A stretch of DNA of 64,000 bases, taken from positions 248,001 through 312,000 of the forward strand of contig CAWIGL010000002.1 in the NCBI GenBank assembly GCA_963835595.1. The letters are read 5' to 3'. Made by a program: the position numbers and the translations under genes. The notes under the pieces are model-generated. The model made no database searches and was not told where the DNA came from. It saw only the letters and a program-made list of their open reading frames with translations. This DNA comes from CAWEPK01 sp963835595. GTDB taxonomy: Bacteria > Desulfobacterota > Syntrophorhabdia > Syntrophorhabdales > WCHB1-27. Each line of letters starts with the position of its first letter. Within the stretch, counting starts at the first letter, position 1. Of the stretch, positions 33,606-42,425 are shown one piece after another.

Positions 33606-35944
33606 TTACCCTTTTTCTTTCGCTTTCTTTTCCTTGAGTGCCCGCCACACCTTTTCCGGGGTAGCAGGCATGTTCTTTATCATCACGCCCGTCGCGTCGT
33701 AGATCGCGTTGATGACCGCCGGGGCGCCCGTGCACGTCGTCGCCTCGCTCGCCTCTTTCACCCCGTAGGGACCGAAGGGGTCGTTCGTGATCACGTGGGC
33801 GAACTTCGGGAAGGGCGCCTCGTATGCCCTCGGCCGCTTGTAGTCAACGAAGTTGGGGTTGAGGGTCGAGCCGTTCTCCATCGCGAACTCTTCATAAAGG
33901 GCGGCAGAGATCGCCTGGTGGTAGGAGCCGCCTATGCACTGCGTCTCGACAATGGCCGGGTTGAGGGGGAAGCCGCAGTCGTCCGCCATCGAGCTTTTCT
34001 CCGTGCACTTGACGACGCCCGTCTCGGTGTCCACCTCGACCTCGTTGATCTGGGCGGCGATGCCGTAGTTGGTGCCCACGTCCCCCTCGCCAGTCGAGAA
34101 GGCCTTGGGAGAGAAGCCTTTCGTCCCTTTGCGCGAGACGCCCCTGCCCACGACGACGTTGCCGATGCTCGCGTAGCAGGCCGCCCGGACCGCGTCGAGC
34201 CAGGGGAGGCCCTTCGACTCGTCGGCCTTCAAGAAGACCCTGTTGTCCTTGATGTCGAGGTCCTCGGGGAAAACGTTCATCTCCTTCGCCGCCGCTTCGA
34301 GGACCTGCTTTTTCGCGTCTTCGGCGGCCTTCATCGTAGCCTCACCCCCATAAATCGTGACCCTGCTCCCGTAAGAGCCTGGGTCTGGATACGAGTATGC
34401 CGTATCGACCCGTTTGATCTCTACGTCCTTGAGCGCCACGCCGAGCGTCTCCGCTGCGATGGCGCACATGGCGGTGTCCGAGCCCATGCCGACATCCGTC
34501 GCGCCCGTCTGGAGGTTAACGCTCCCGTCTTCGTTGATCCTGACGATGGCGGAGCAGGAGTTGTGGCCGGTTAGCCTGGCGCCGGAGAGGAAAGCCGAGG
34601 CCGCCATCCCCGCGCCGCGTGCGATGACGCCGTTTTTTTTGTCGGCCTTCCGATACTCTTTCCAGCCGAAGAGCTTTGTGGTCTTCTCGATGCACTCCTG
34701 TAGGCCGCAAGTGGCCACCCGCAGCTTGTTGACCGTGTAGAAGATCTCCCCCGGCTTCGGGTTGGGGATCGCGTTCTTGTGCCTTATCTCGGCGGGGTCG
34801 ATGGCCAGCTCCTTTGCCATCATGTCGAGCTGGCAGTCGATGGCGTAACGCGTGTGGTACATGCCGTGGCCCCTCATGGCCGCCGCGACGGGGTTGTTCG
34901 TGTAAACGCACCACGTGTCCGTCCTGAAGTTGTCGATCCTGTAAGGCACGGTGCACTGGCCGTTCGTCAGGTACATGGTGACGGGGTCATGCGCGCGTAC
35001 GCGCCGCCGTCTGCGACGACGTTCGTGTAGAGGCCCTTTATCATGCCGTCCTTCGAAAGGCCCATCTTGACCCTGACCGTCATCGAGTGCCGCCGCAGGC
35101 AAGTCGTAAGCTCTTCCCACTGGCTGTAAACGATCTTGACCGGCCTGCCCGTCTTCTTCGCCAGAAGAATTGCCGCGAAGTCGAGGGCGTGGGCGTCGTT
35201 CTTCGTCCCGCCAAAGTCGCAGCCGACGACCGGGGAGATGACCCGCACCTTGTTGAGAGGCAGGTTGAACGCCCTGCTGAGGATCCGCCAGAGCATATAA
35301 GGGCTGCCCTTCGCCCCTATGTAAGTGAGCGTGCCGTGCTCCCACCAGGCGACGACCGCCGGAGGCTCGATATAGCCCTTCGCCATCTTCGGCGTCTGAA
35401 AGACGTCTTCCCGCACCAGGTGCGCATCGTCGAACGCCTTATCGACGTTGCCAAAGTTCCAGTGATACTCGACGAGGATGTTCTTCGGCCGGTCTTCGTG
35501 GACGAGGGGCGCGCCTTCTTTCATCGCCTCGAAGGGGTCGAATACGCCGGGCAGCTCCCCGTACTCTACGTCGATCAGGTCGCACGCCTCTTCAGCGATG
35601 TCCTTGTCCGTCGCCGCGACGGCGGCGACGCCTTCGTACATGTACCTGACCTTGTCGGCAGCCAGGGGCGACTCGTCCCGCGTGTGCGCCTGCCATCCCC
35701 ACTTGAACCCGCCGAACTCCTTCCCGACGATGACCCCTTTTACGCCCGGCAGCCGCTCGGCCTTGCTCGTGTCGATGCTGAGGATCCTCGCGTGGGCGTA
35801 AGGCGCCCGCTTTATCTTCCCCCATAACATGCCGCCCGGCTCGTAGTCGGCCGCGTATTTCGCCTGCCCTGTGACCTTGAGCCGCGCGTCCACCCTGGGT
35901 ATCGGTTTCCCGAGGATTGAATAGTTTCTCCCACTGTTTTCCAT
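33606..35944 (-). CDS. Molybdenum hydroxylase large subunit (xanthine dehydrogenase family), one frame break
   Basis: About 779 aa across two frames. The first (ATG 35944, AGGAGG upstream) starts GKPIPRVDARLKVTGQAKYA, the aldehyde-oxidase-family N-terminus, and includes VVGCDFGGTKNDAHALDFAA. The second holds the Mo-cofactor domain (GATDVGMGSDTAMCAIAAET) and the end GVKEASEATTCTGAPAV with the expected catalytic Glu. They meet at four G on the plus strand (34983-34986); a fifth gives ARMTPVTMYLTNG in one frame. The enzyme probably hydroxylates or reductively dehydroxylates an aromatic or N-heterocyclic substrate. With the subunits at 35955 and 36458 it forms an (alpha-beta-gamma)2-type complex. 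Confidence 0.88.
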
Positions 35945-35954
35945 AGTCGCCTCC

Positions 35955-36437
35955 TCACTTTCCCTGCATCGCCTTGGCTGCGATCTCGACGGCCTCGATG
36001 TATTTCACGTAGCCGCTGTCCGCGCAAAGGTTCCCCTGGATCGCTTTTTTGATGTCTTCTCTGGACGGGCGCTTGTTTTCCAGGAGAAGCGCCCTCGCAG
36101 ACATGACCATCCCGGACGTGCAGAAGCCGCATTCGATGGCGCCGTGGTTGACCATCGCCTCCTGGATGGGGTGGAGCTTCTCGCCGTCGGCCACCCCTTC
36201 TATCGTCACCACCTCGTGGCCGTTCACCTGGACCGCAAGTATCGAGCAGGCGCGCACAGCGCGGCCGTCGAGGTTGACCGTGCAGGCACCGCAGGCGCTC
36301 ACCTCGCAGCCCGTCCTCGTGCCCGTCATCTTAAGCTCTTCCCTGAGAAGCTCCAAAAGGAGCATCTTGGGGTTGATTTGCAGCGCGATCTCCTTTCCGT
36401 TGAGCTTGAACCGAAGATCCCTGGGCGTTCCCTTCAT
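35955..36437 (-). CDS. Molybdenum hydroxylase small [2Fe-2S] subunit with an altered cluster motif
   Basis: A 160-aa iron-sulfur subunit. The plant-ferredoxin-type cluster site is intact (GCEVSACGACTVNLDGRAVR, with a later Cys). The C-terminal all-helical domain has the CGFC pair, but the usual C-R-C-T-G-Y is C-A-D-S-G-Y (GNLCADSGYVKYIEAV), so one cluster ligand is Asp rather than Cys. If the base calls are right, the proximal cluster is altered or missing. Ribosome site CGGAGGTG. It lies between the FAD and Mo subunit genes with gaps of 20 and 10 bp, a tight operon. Confidence 0.9.
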   Translation of the reverse strand: MKGTPRDLRFKLNGKEIALQINPKMLLLELLREELKMTGTRTGCEVSACGACTVNLDGRAVRACSILAVQVNGHEVVTIEGVADGEKLHPIQEAMVNHGAIECGFCTSGMVMSARALLLENKRPSREDIKKAIQGNLCADSGYVKYIEAVEIAAKAMQGK

Positions 36438-36457
36438 TTATCACCTCCGTAAACGGG

Positions 36458-37333
36458 TTATTTTTGCTGGACGGCCTTATTCAGGGCCTTAGCCACCGCG
36501 CGCTTCAGGAAGACGCGCGCCATGTCCCTCCTGTACTCCTCGGAGCCGTGCACGTCGGAAGGCGGATCGACTTCCCCGGAAGCGGCCTTGCCTGCCTCTT
36601 CGAGGAGCTTTTCGTCGATGGCCTTTCCCATGAGGAGCTTCTCGGAGCTTTTTGCCCTGAAGGGCCTGGAGGCGACGTTCGTCAACGCGATTCGGGCGTT
36701 CTCACAGACACCCGTCGCGGGGTTGACCGTTATCGAGGCCGCCGCGCCCACGATCCCCATGTCGCCCTTCTGCGCCATCAGCTTCACGTGGGCGACCCCC
36801 GTATTGGCAGGCACCCTGGGGACGCGTATCTCGCAGAGCAGCTCGTCGGGCGCCAGCTCGACCTCGAGATAGTCCTTATAGAAGTCTTCCGGGTTGACGA
36901 GCCTCTCGCCCGCCGGCCCGACGATCCTGTATTTTGCGTCGAGGGCGATGAAGACGGAAGGCGGGTCTGCCGCAGGGTCGCCGTGGCAGACGTTGCCGCC
37001 GATGGTCCCGTAGTTCCTCGTCTGGACGACCGCCAGGTTCTCTTCCATCTCCGCGAGGACGGGGTAATGCTTCTTTATGACGGGCGACTTCTCGATGGAG
37101 CGGTGCGTCGCAAGCGCCCCTATCCTCAGCCCGTCGTTCTCGTTGAACCTGATGTAATCAAGGCCTTTCATCCCTTTGATGTCCACCAGGTGCTCGACGG
37201 CCACCATGTTCTGCTTCATCAGGACGAGCAGCGACTGGCCTCCGCATATGATCTTTCCCTCACCCTTCAGCTTCGCCAGCAAAGAAACCGCTTCCTTGAC
37301 CGTCTTTGGAGCGTGGTATTCGAAATCCCTCAT
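36458..37333 (-). CDS. Molybdenum hydroxylase FAD-binding medium subunit
   Basis: A 291-aa FAD subunit of the CO dehydrogenase/xanthine dehydrogenase type. It starts MRDFEYHAPKTVKEAVSLLA. Flavin motifs are ICGGQSLLVLMKQ and the segment TIGGNVCHGDPAADPP. Length and cysteine content do not fit HcrB of 4-hydroxybenzoyl-CoA reductase, which carries an inserted [4Fe-4S] loop, so that identity is not supported. It is the first gene of the leftward array, behind a promoter with a TetR-type operator at 37407-37424. Confidence 0.9.
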   Translation of the reverse strand: MRDFEYHAPKTVKEAVSLLAKLKGEGKIICGGQSLLVLMKQNMVAVEHLVDIKGMKGLDYIRFNENDGLRIGALATHRSIEKSPVIKKHYPVLAEMEENLAVVQTRNYGTIGGNVCHGDPAADPPSVFIALDAKYRIVGPAGERLVNPEDFYKDYLEVELAPDELLCEIRVPRVPANTGVAHVKLMAQKGDMGIVGAAASITVNPATGVCENARIALTNVASRPFRAKSSEKLLMGKAIDEKLLEEAGKAASGEVDPPSDVHGSEEYRRDMARVFLKRAVAKALNKAVQQK

Positions 37334-37401
37334 GTCGATGCCTCCGTTTTACCCGTTTGTCCCGAGCGGCCTGCTTTCCCAGGCGGCCTGCTTAATGTGG
37401 A

Positions 37402-37457
37402 ATTATATACCTACTGGTAGATACAACACGACACACGGGCCCCTCTTGTCAAGAGAT
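37402..37457 (-). promoter_or_regulatory. Promoter/operator of catabolic island A
   Basis: On the minus strand a TTGACA lies near 37451, followed about 20 bp later by TTGTAT and then TCTACCAGTAGGTATA. A TATAAT also occurs at 37407-37402. The operator core CTACCAGTAG matches CTACCGGTAG in the promoter of the TetR gene at 38563, in the same position relative to the -35. This suggests the TetR controls both itself and the island. Confidence 0.55.
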
Positions 37458-37563
37458 TTTTTTCGCGGCCCTCCTCATGGCCGGTGTCGTGCCCTGCGCT
37501 GCCCCCTTCGTACCTCCCACTTTCTTCTATGCCCCGGGCGTACCTTGCCGGTACTCTCCTGCC

Positions 37564-38540
37564 CTATCCGAGGGTCTGGTCGATCCCCTTCAGGAGACGG
37601 TAAGCGTAGGCTGTCAGGGGCACGTCCACACCCAGTTTCCCGGCCTCCCTGACCGCGTAGCCGAAGATCGACTCATATTCCGTCCTCCTTCCGGCCTCCA
37701 CGTCCTGGGAGAGGGACGGCTTCACCTTCGTCATACCGCGCGCTTCGAGCATCTCCCCCCTTGCCTTCACCATCGCCACCGCCTTATCGGGCGGCCCTTC
37801 CGAGATCGACTTCACCTCGAAGCCCGGATAGTCGCGCACCTCTACACCCTTTGCTTTCGCCAGGCCTGCAAGCTCGCGGTAGACCTCCGCAAAGAGCGCC
37901 GCCAGCTCGGGGTACTTCAGGACCTTGTAATATTCCAGGCGCGTCAGGGAGCAGAGGAGCGCCGAGGCAGCGAAATTGATCCATTTCGCCCAGGAGGCCG
38001 GAAGGATTCTCCGTGCTCGCCTCCACCTTTATGCCCCCGGAAGCCAAAAGCGCCGCTACGCTGCCGGCGCGCTCCGACGTCTTCCCGTCCAGCTCGCCCA
38101 CGTAGGTGATGTTCGACATGGTGTGCTGGATATTCGTTGGGTCCCAAGCGGGTGGCACCTTCAAGGCAGATCGCGCCCAGTACCTTTTCCTTGCCGAAAA
38201 AGCGGGCGAGGTGTTCTTCTTTTTCAACGCCGTTCTGTACGGACAGGACGCACCGGACCCTGTCTTTCAGGTGCGCTACGGAAGCGAGGGCCGGTTCCGT
38301 ATGGAAGGTCTTGACGGTCAGGATGAGAAGGTCGATGTCATTGATCGCCTTTGCATCGGCCGTCGCCTTAACCTTGACGTTGAACGTATCTCCCCCCACC
38401 GTCCTGATGTTCAGCCCTTCTTTGCCGATGGTATGGATGTAGTCTGCGATGTCGAGGAGGGTCACGTCCGTGCCGCCCTTCGCCGCGTACCCCGCGAGGA
38501 GCGAGCCGATAGCGCCTGCTCCGACAAACAGTGTTTTCAT
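37564..38540 (-). CDS. 2-dehydropantoate 2-reductase-like (ApbA/PanE) protein, two frame breaks
   Basis: About 325 aa spread over three frames. The first (ATG 38540, TAAGGAGGTG upstream) has the Rossmann start KTLFVGAGAIGSLLAGYAA and SVQNGVEKEEHLARF. The second begins at QHTMSNITYVGELDGKTSER. The third carries ILPASWAKWINFAASALLCS, the PanE C-terminal signature, through to the stop. Breaks fall near 38128 and 38006. Two breaks could mark a decaying gene, but the breaks resemble those elsewhere in the window. PanE relatives next to catabolic genes often act on other 2-oxo or hydroxy acids, so pantothenate synthesis is not assured. Confidence 0.75.
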
Positions 38541-38562
38541 GGGCACCTCCTTATATGTATCT

Positions 38563-39264
38563 TCACGATACCGGCCCTTCCTTCATATCGTTTTGCGCCT
38601 CCTGCGCCACGCGGGCTCCCGCAGGCGCCTGGGCTGCCGCGGACCACGCCCCGTCCCCTTCAAAGCCCGATTTCAGGCCGTGAAGGACAAAATCGACGGC
38701 CCGCTCCGCCACTTCGTCGATGCGGTCGGTCCGGTCGTAATCGAGCCAGAACGTTATCCACGTCATCATGCCGAGCAAAAAGAGGCTCGCGAACGATGGG
38801 TCCGCCTCCTTGCGCACGACCCCCTGCTCCCGCAACTCCGCTATCGTGGAGCGCAGCGCCTCGTAATGGCGCTTCCACTGCTGCCTGACCACGCGGAAAT
38901 GCCTGTCTTTCAAGGTCGAAGCGTCGTGGATCAGGACCCTGAGCTCCGGGTGGCGGCAGATAACGTCTCCCGTGTAGGTCCGCACCATGTAGGTCAGGCG
39001 CTCCAGGGGGTCGGGTATCGCCGCCGCGCCCTCCAGGTACGGCTCCAGGACCCTCGATATCTCGTCGAGGTGGAGCGACAGAAGAAGGTTGCTCTTGTTG
39101 CCGAAATAGTGGTAAAGGCTCGGCCTCGACACGTGCGCGGCCGTGCAGATGTCCGTCGTCGAGGCGGCCGAGTAGCTTCCCTTTTTCACGAACAACCGCA
39201 TGGAAGCCTGGAGGATCTTCTGCCTTCTCTTCTCGCCTCTTGTTTCTTCTCTGCCTGTCGCCAT
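38563..39264 (-). CDS. TetR-family regulator (TetR-2) of island A
   Basis: A 233-aa TetR protein. The HTH (residues about 15-60) reads YSAASTTDICTAAHVSRPSL then YHYFGNKSNLLLS. The ligand domain resembles TetR-1 (15935) and TetR-3 (49662): CRHPELRVLIHDASTLKDRH, GMMTWITFWLDYDRTDRIDE. Its promoter carries the perfect palindrome CTACCGGTAG just past the -10, and a one-base variant sits at the promoter of the molybdenum-hydroxylase operon. It is probably an autoregulated repressor released by an aromatic acyl-CoA or acid; the ligand is inference. Confidence 0.88.
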   Translation of the reverse strand: MATGREETRGEKRRQKILQASMRLFVKKGSYSAASTTDICTAAHVSRPSLYHYFGNKSNLLLSLHLDEISRVLEPYLEGAAAIPDPLERLTYMVRTYTGDVICRHPELRVLIHDASTLKDRHFRVVRQQWKRHYEALRSTIAELREQGVVRKEADPSFASLFLLGMMTWITFWLDYDRTDRIDEVAERAVDFVLHGLKSGFEGDGAWSAAAQAPAGARVAQEAQNDMKEGPVS

Positions 39265-39430
39265 TTCCGCGGCCCCCCGCCTGAGCGCCCTGCCGTCTTT
39301 TCTTCGCTATGCCGCCCCGGACACGCTACCGCCCTTGCAAAGACCGCCCCTTTCATCCACGCAAACCCTTATTTTCCCTTCCTGCTCAAGGGAATGCGCG
39401 ATCTTCGTCCACTCTATTCCGTTTTACAAG

Positions 39431-39475
39431 TATACCTACCGGTAGATCATAACACCGAGCTAGTATGCTTGTCAA
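39431..39475 (-). promoter_or_regulatory. Promoter and palindromic operator of TetR-2
   Basis: Minus strand TTGACA (39475-39470), 18 bp, TATGAT (39451-39446), then CTACCGGTAG (39445-39436) within TATACCTACCGGTAGAT (39431-39447). Together with the site at 37407-37424 this defines a shared operator. Confidence 0.75.
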
Positions 39476-39491
39476 GAACTTTTTTCATAGG

Positions 39492-39632
39492 CGCCGGGTC
39501 CTTATCGAGAGACTCTGGGGCGCGAAGACTTACGACGACATCGGCAGCACGGAGATCGCAAGCTCCGGCTTCGAGTACGTCAGGCAGAAAGGCGCCCATA
39601 CGCCCTATGAGAGAAGTATTGTTATCCATGAA
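39492..39632 (+). pseudogene. Remnant of a phenylacetate-CoA ligase (PaaK)-like gene
   Basis: About 45 codons on the plus strand read IERLWGAKTYDDIGSTEIAS, then GFEYVRQKGAHTPYER. They resemble the PaaK/F390-synthetase segment with WGAK-x-YD-x-YGSTE, a Cys-lacking GFE and G-x-H. There is no start, no other ligase domain, and the frame runs into the terminator hairpin at 39633, so it is a fragment. It lies exactly at the junction between island A and island B and probably marks an old recombination or deletion. Identification is by motif only. Confidence 0.5.
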
Positions 39633-39659
39633 AAAGAGGGGGTTGGTTACCCCCTCTTT
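39633..39659 (-). terminator. Terminator of the island B TRAP-ligase operon
   Basis: AAAGAGGGGGT and ACCCCCTCTTT form a perfect 11-bp stem with a 5-base loop, and the minus-strand transcript continues TTTTT. It lies 18 bp past the dctP stop at 39677. Confidence 0.88.
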
Positions 39660-39676
39660 AGCCTGCCCGCATACTA

Positions 39677-40690
39677 TTACTTTTTAAGGAAGTCAAGGCA
39701 GAATTTCAATGCCGCGTCGCCCGGCAGCTTTTTCGCATTGAGCTCCTTTGCGTATTGGTCGAATACGGGCTTTACCGCTGCCGCCCATCTCGCGCCTTCT
39801 TGTTTAGATAATGTTATAATCTTATTCCCTCTTTTGATGGCGAAGTCCTTGCCTAATTTATCAATCTCATCCCATGTCAATCCCTGTTTAACACTCCACT
39901 CCTCGTTGATCTGCGCAATGATCTTTTGAATATCTGGAGGAAGAGCATTCCACTTGGCTTTATTCATAACAACGAACATACTCGCTGAGTTAGCACAAGG
40001 GTAGCTCTCGGTTGTTGCGCTCACGACTTCTCCCAATTTAAAGCCCTGAAGAGCCTCATATGGGTTCATTGTCCCTTCAACAACACCGGTGCGGAGGGCA
40101 TCGTATGTTTCAGGCATTGTTGCGCCAACCGGGGCGCCGCCGAGAGCCTCCACGATGGGAACTGTAGTTCCCATCGCCCTTATCTTCATACCTTTCATAT
40201 CCTCAAGCTTGTAAACCGGCCTTTTGGTATGAAACAGGAAAGGGCCATTGGCGTGGAGATACATAACCTGCACCTCATCGAGTTCTTTTGGCTTGAATTT
40301 TTTGTAATACGCGTTTATCAGCGCTGTTGCCTGGGCGCCGCTCCTGTAGCCGAGCGGGAGGTCGATGGCGGCTATCATAGGAAATTTACCTCTTGTGTAG
40401 GCAAAAACACTATAACCGATGTCGGCAATACCTTTTACAACGCCATCATAAGTCTGGGCTGCCGGTGTAAGCGTCCCACCAGCAAAGTGGGTGACCTTAA
40501 CCCTGCCGTTTGTCCTTTTTTCAACCTCTTTGCACCATTGCTCTGCGAGTATGCTGTTTTGGTGTGGGGCAGGAAAAAAGTTTGAATAGTTTAACTTAAT
40601 TTGCGCTGCCGCAGTATTGGGTAAAGAGACAACACAAAAAAAGGTAAACAAAACCGTAACGAAAAAGATAATTCCCAAACGTTCCTTCAT
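39677..40690 (-). CDS. dctP: TRAP transporter solute-binding protein, DctP family (island B)
   Basis: A 337-aa periplasmic binding protein with a signal peptide (FVTVLFTFFCVVSLPNTAAA). The fold is as in the island A copy: YSNFFPAPHQNSILAEQWCK and GMKIRAMGTTVPIVEALGGA. The two DctP proteins are clearly paralogous but more diverged than the ligases, so they may bind different acids. Codon choice is visibly more AT-rich than in island A. It is the last gene of a leftward unit, after ligase 3, and ends at a strong terminator. Confidence 0.93.
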   Translation of the reverse strand: MKERLGIIFFVTVLFTFFCVVSLPNTAAAQIKLNYSNFFPAPHQNSILAEQWCKEVEKRTNGRVKVTHFAGGTLTPAAQTYDGVVKGIADIGYSVFAYTRGKFPMIAAIDLPLGYRSGAQATALINAYYKKFKPKELDEVQVMYLHANGPFLFHTKRPVYKLEDMKGMKIRAMGTTVPIVEALGGAPVGATMPETYDALRTGVVEGTMNPYEALQGFKLGEVVSATTESYPCANSASMFVVMNKAKWNALPPDIQKIIAQINEEWSVKQGLTWDEIDKLGKDFAIKRGNKIITLSKQEGARWAAAVKPVFDQYAKELNAKKLPGDAALKFCLDFLKK

Positions 40691-40753
40691 GATGAGCCCC
40701 CCTTATTTGTTTTCTTACATAGAATCTGAACGCCTTTGTATTAGTTCACGCAT

Positions 40754-42349
40754 TTATTGTTTCTTGAATTCTTTCTCCATTGCTTCTTTGGCAGGCTTCA
40801 CATAGATGTCTCTCAATTTTGGTTTCTCAATCTTTCCTGTAGGGTTACGTGGGATAGTAGCATATATAATCTTCTCCGGCCATTTGTATTTTGCAAGACC
40901 ACTTTCCTTCACGAAATTGATAACCTCATCATCTGTAATGGCCTGCCCTTCCTTTGTCTGAATAATAGCCATGGTTATCTCCACCAATCTTGGATGTGGA
41001 TAACCCAGCACTGCCACATCCTGAATCTTGGGATGCTTATGCAGCACATCTTCTATCTCGGCAGGGAATATGTTCTCACCACCCCTGATGATGAGATCTT
41101 TTGCCCTGTCTGCGAAGAAGATAAACCCTTCTTCATCTTTATATCCAAGGTCGCCTGTGTGTAACCACCCATCCGTTATCGTTTTGGCGGTCAATTCCGG
41201 GTTGTAGGCATATTCTTTCATAAGACGTGGCCCTTTGAGCAGTATTTCACCAACCTTGCCCGGAGGCAACTCTTTTCCTTTATCGTCAGCAATCCTTACC
41301 TCCATAAAGGTTGTTGCTCTCCCGACAGAACCGGGTTTCCTCATGATATCCTCATCGTAACAATTGGTGGGTCCACCGCCCCCGCCTTCTGTAATGCCAT
41401 AGTTCTGTCCAATTGCCAGGTTCGGGAATATCTTCTTCGAATCCTCAAGGAGAACGTATGGAACAGGTTGTGCGCCGACTTCTATATGCCTGAGCGCTGA
41501 AAGGTCGTAATTTTTAAGATCCACCTGACCGGCTTTTATTGCATTAATGACGTCAGACCATGTAGGGACTGTATTCCAGCCACCTGTACATTTTTCATCC
41601 GCAATGGACCTTAAATAGAATTCCGGTTGTAATTCCATAGGCATGAGTATCTTGCCTGCGGCTATATAGCTTGGAAATGAGAGAAAGAGCGTGCCGCTAT
41701 GATAATATGGGTGTGGTGCGAGGTATACGCTGTTATAGCCCTCATTATATGTAAGGGCATTACCTATGCCTATATAGAACAATGTCTTGTGGGTATGGCA
41801 AACAGGTTTTGGCACCCCTGTGGTGCCCGACGTAAACATGAGCTCTGCCATCTCGTCATCGTCTGCCTCAACGCAGACCTCCTTCGGATCACCCTTTTCA
41901 ACAATCTCCCTATATGACTTCATGCCGGAAGGGGCATTATCACCAAGACAGATATAATGCTTACAATAGTCCATCTCCTTTATAATCGGCTCGACCCTCG
42001 GTACAAAACCATCCCCAAGTATAAAGGCTTTGCACTTTGTAACGTCTGCAGCATACTTAATATCACCGCTTGCGAAGCGGAAGTTCAACGGTGTTATAGT
42101 TGCACCTGTTTTTAAAACCGCAATGTAGCTTGCATGCCATTCCATGCAATTCATCATGAGATGGACAACGACATCCCCTTTCTTCACCCGGCATTCCTTC
42201 ATCAGATAGTTTGCAAGCTTATTTGCCTGGTCATTATACTCTTCCCACGTAAGACTCCTCCGCAATCCCCTGGAGGGATAACTTTCGATAATGAACTCCC
42301 TCCTGGGAAACTTGCTTGCATTAAGCCCTGAAAACATTGCAAAATTCAT
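40754..42349 (-). CDS. AMP-forming acyl-CoA ligase (island B, ligase 3)
   Basis: A 531-aa ANL enzyme from ATG 42349 (AAAGGAGGGCGTG upstream; a GTG one codon earlier is less likely). Motifs: P-loop FTSGTTGVPKPVCHTH, FFADRAKDLIIRGGENIFPA and the catalytic Lys in NPTGKIEKPKLRD. It groups with ligase 2 (29429) by the P-loop proline and the C-terminus. It sits inside the TRAP operon between the permeases and the binding protein, coupling import to CoA trapping. Low GC relative to island A. Confidence 0.92.
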   Translation of the reverse strand: MNFAMFSGLNASKFPRREFIIESYPSRGLRRSLTWEEYNDQANKLANYLMKECRVKKGDVVVHLMMNCMEWHASYIAVLKTGATITPLNFRFASGDIKYAADVTKCKAFILGDGFVPRVEPIIKEMDYCKHYICLGDNAPSGMKSYREIVEKGDPKEVCVEADDDEMAELMFTSGTTGVPKPVCHTHKTLFYIGIGNALTYNEGYNSVYLAPHPYYHSGTLFLSFPSYIAAGKILMPMELQPEFYLRSIADEKCTGGWNTVPTWSDVINAIKAGQVDLKNYDLSALRHIEVGAQPVPYVLLEDSKKIFPNLAIGQNYGITEGGGGGPTNCYDEDIMRKPGSVGRATTFMEVRIADDKGKELPPGKVGEILLKGPRLMKEYAYNPELTAKTITDGWLHTGDLGYKDEEGFIFFADRAKDLIIRGGENIFPAEIEDVLHKHPKIQDVAVLGYPHPRLVEITMAIIQTKEGQAITDDEVINFVKESGLAKYKWPEKIIYATIPRNPTGKIEKPKLRDIYVKPAKEAMEKEFKKQ

Positions 42350-42425
42350 CACGCCCTCCTTTCCTTATGCACGGGCATGTAGCTCAATCGAGAAGCTCTT
42401 TTTCGATGACATTTGCGGATAGTTC

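Noticed and set aside
33606..37333. Calling the molybdenum hydroxylase 4-hydroxybenzoyl-CoA reductase
   Set aside because: The FAD subunit is short and lacks the extra [4Fe-4S] cysteines of HcrB, and the FeS subunit has an altered cluster motif. Only the family-level call is supported.
37564..38540. Treating the PanE-like gene as a true pseudogene
   Set aside because: It has two frame breaks, but comparable breaks affect many clearly functional families in this window, so sequencing error is at least as likely.
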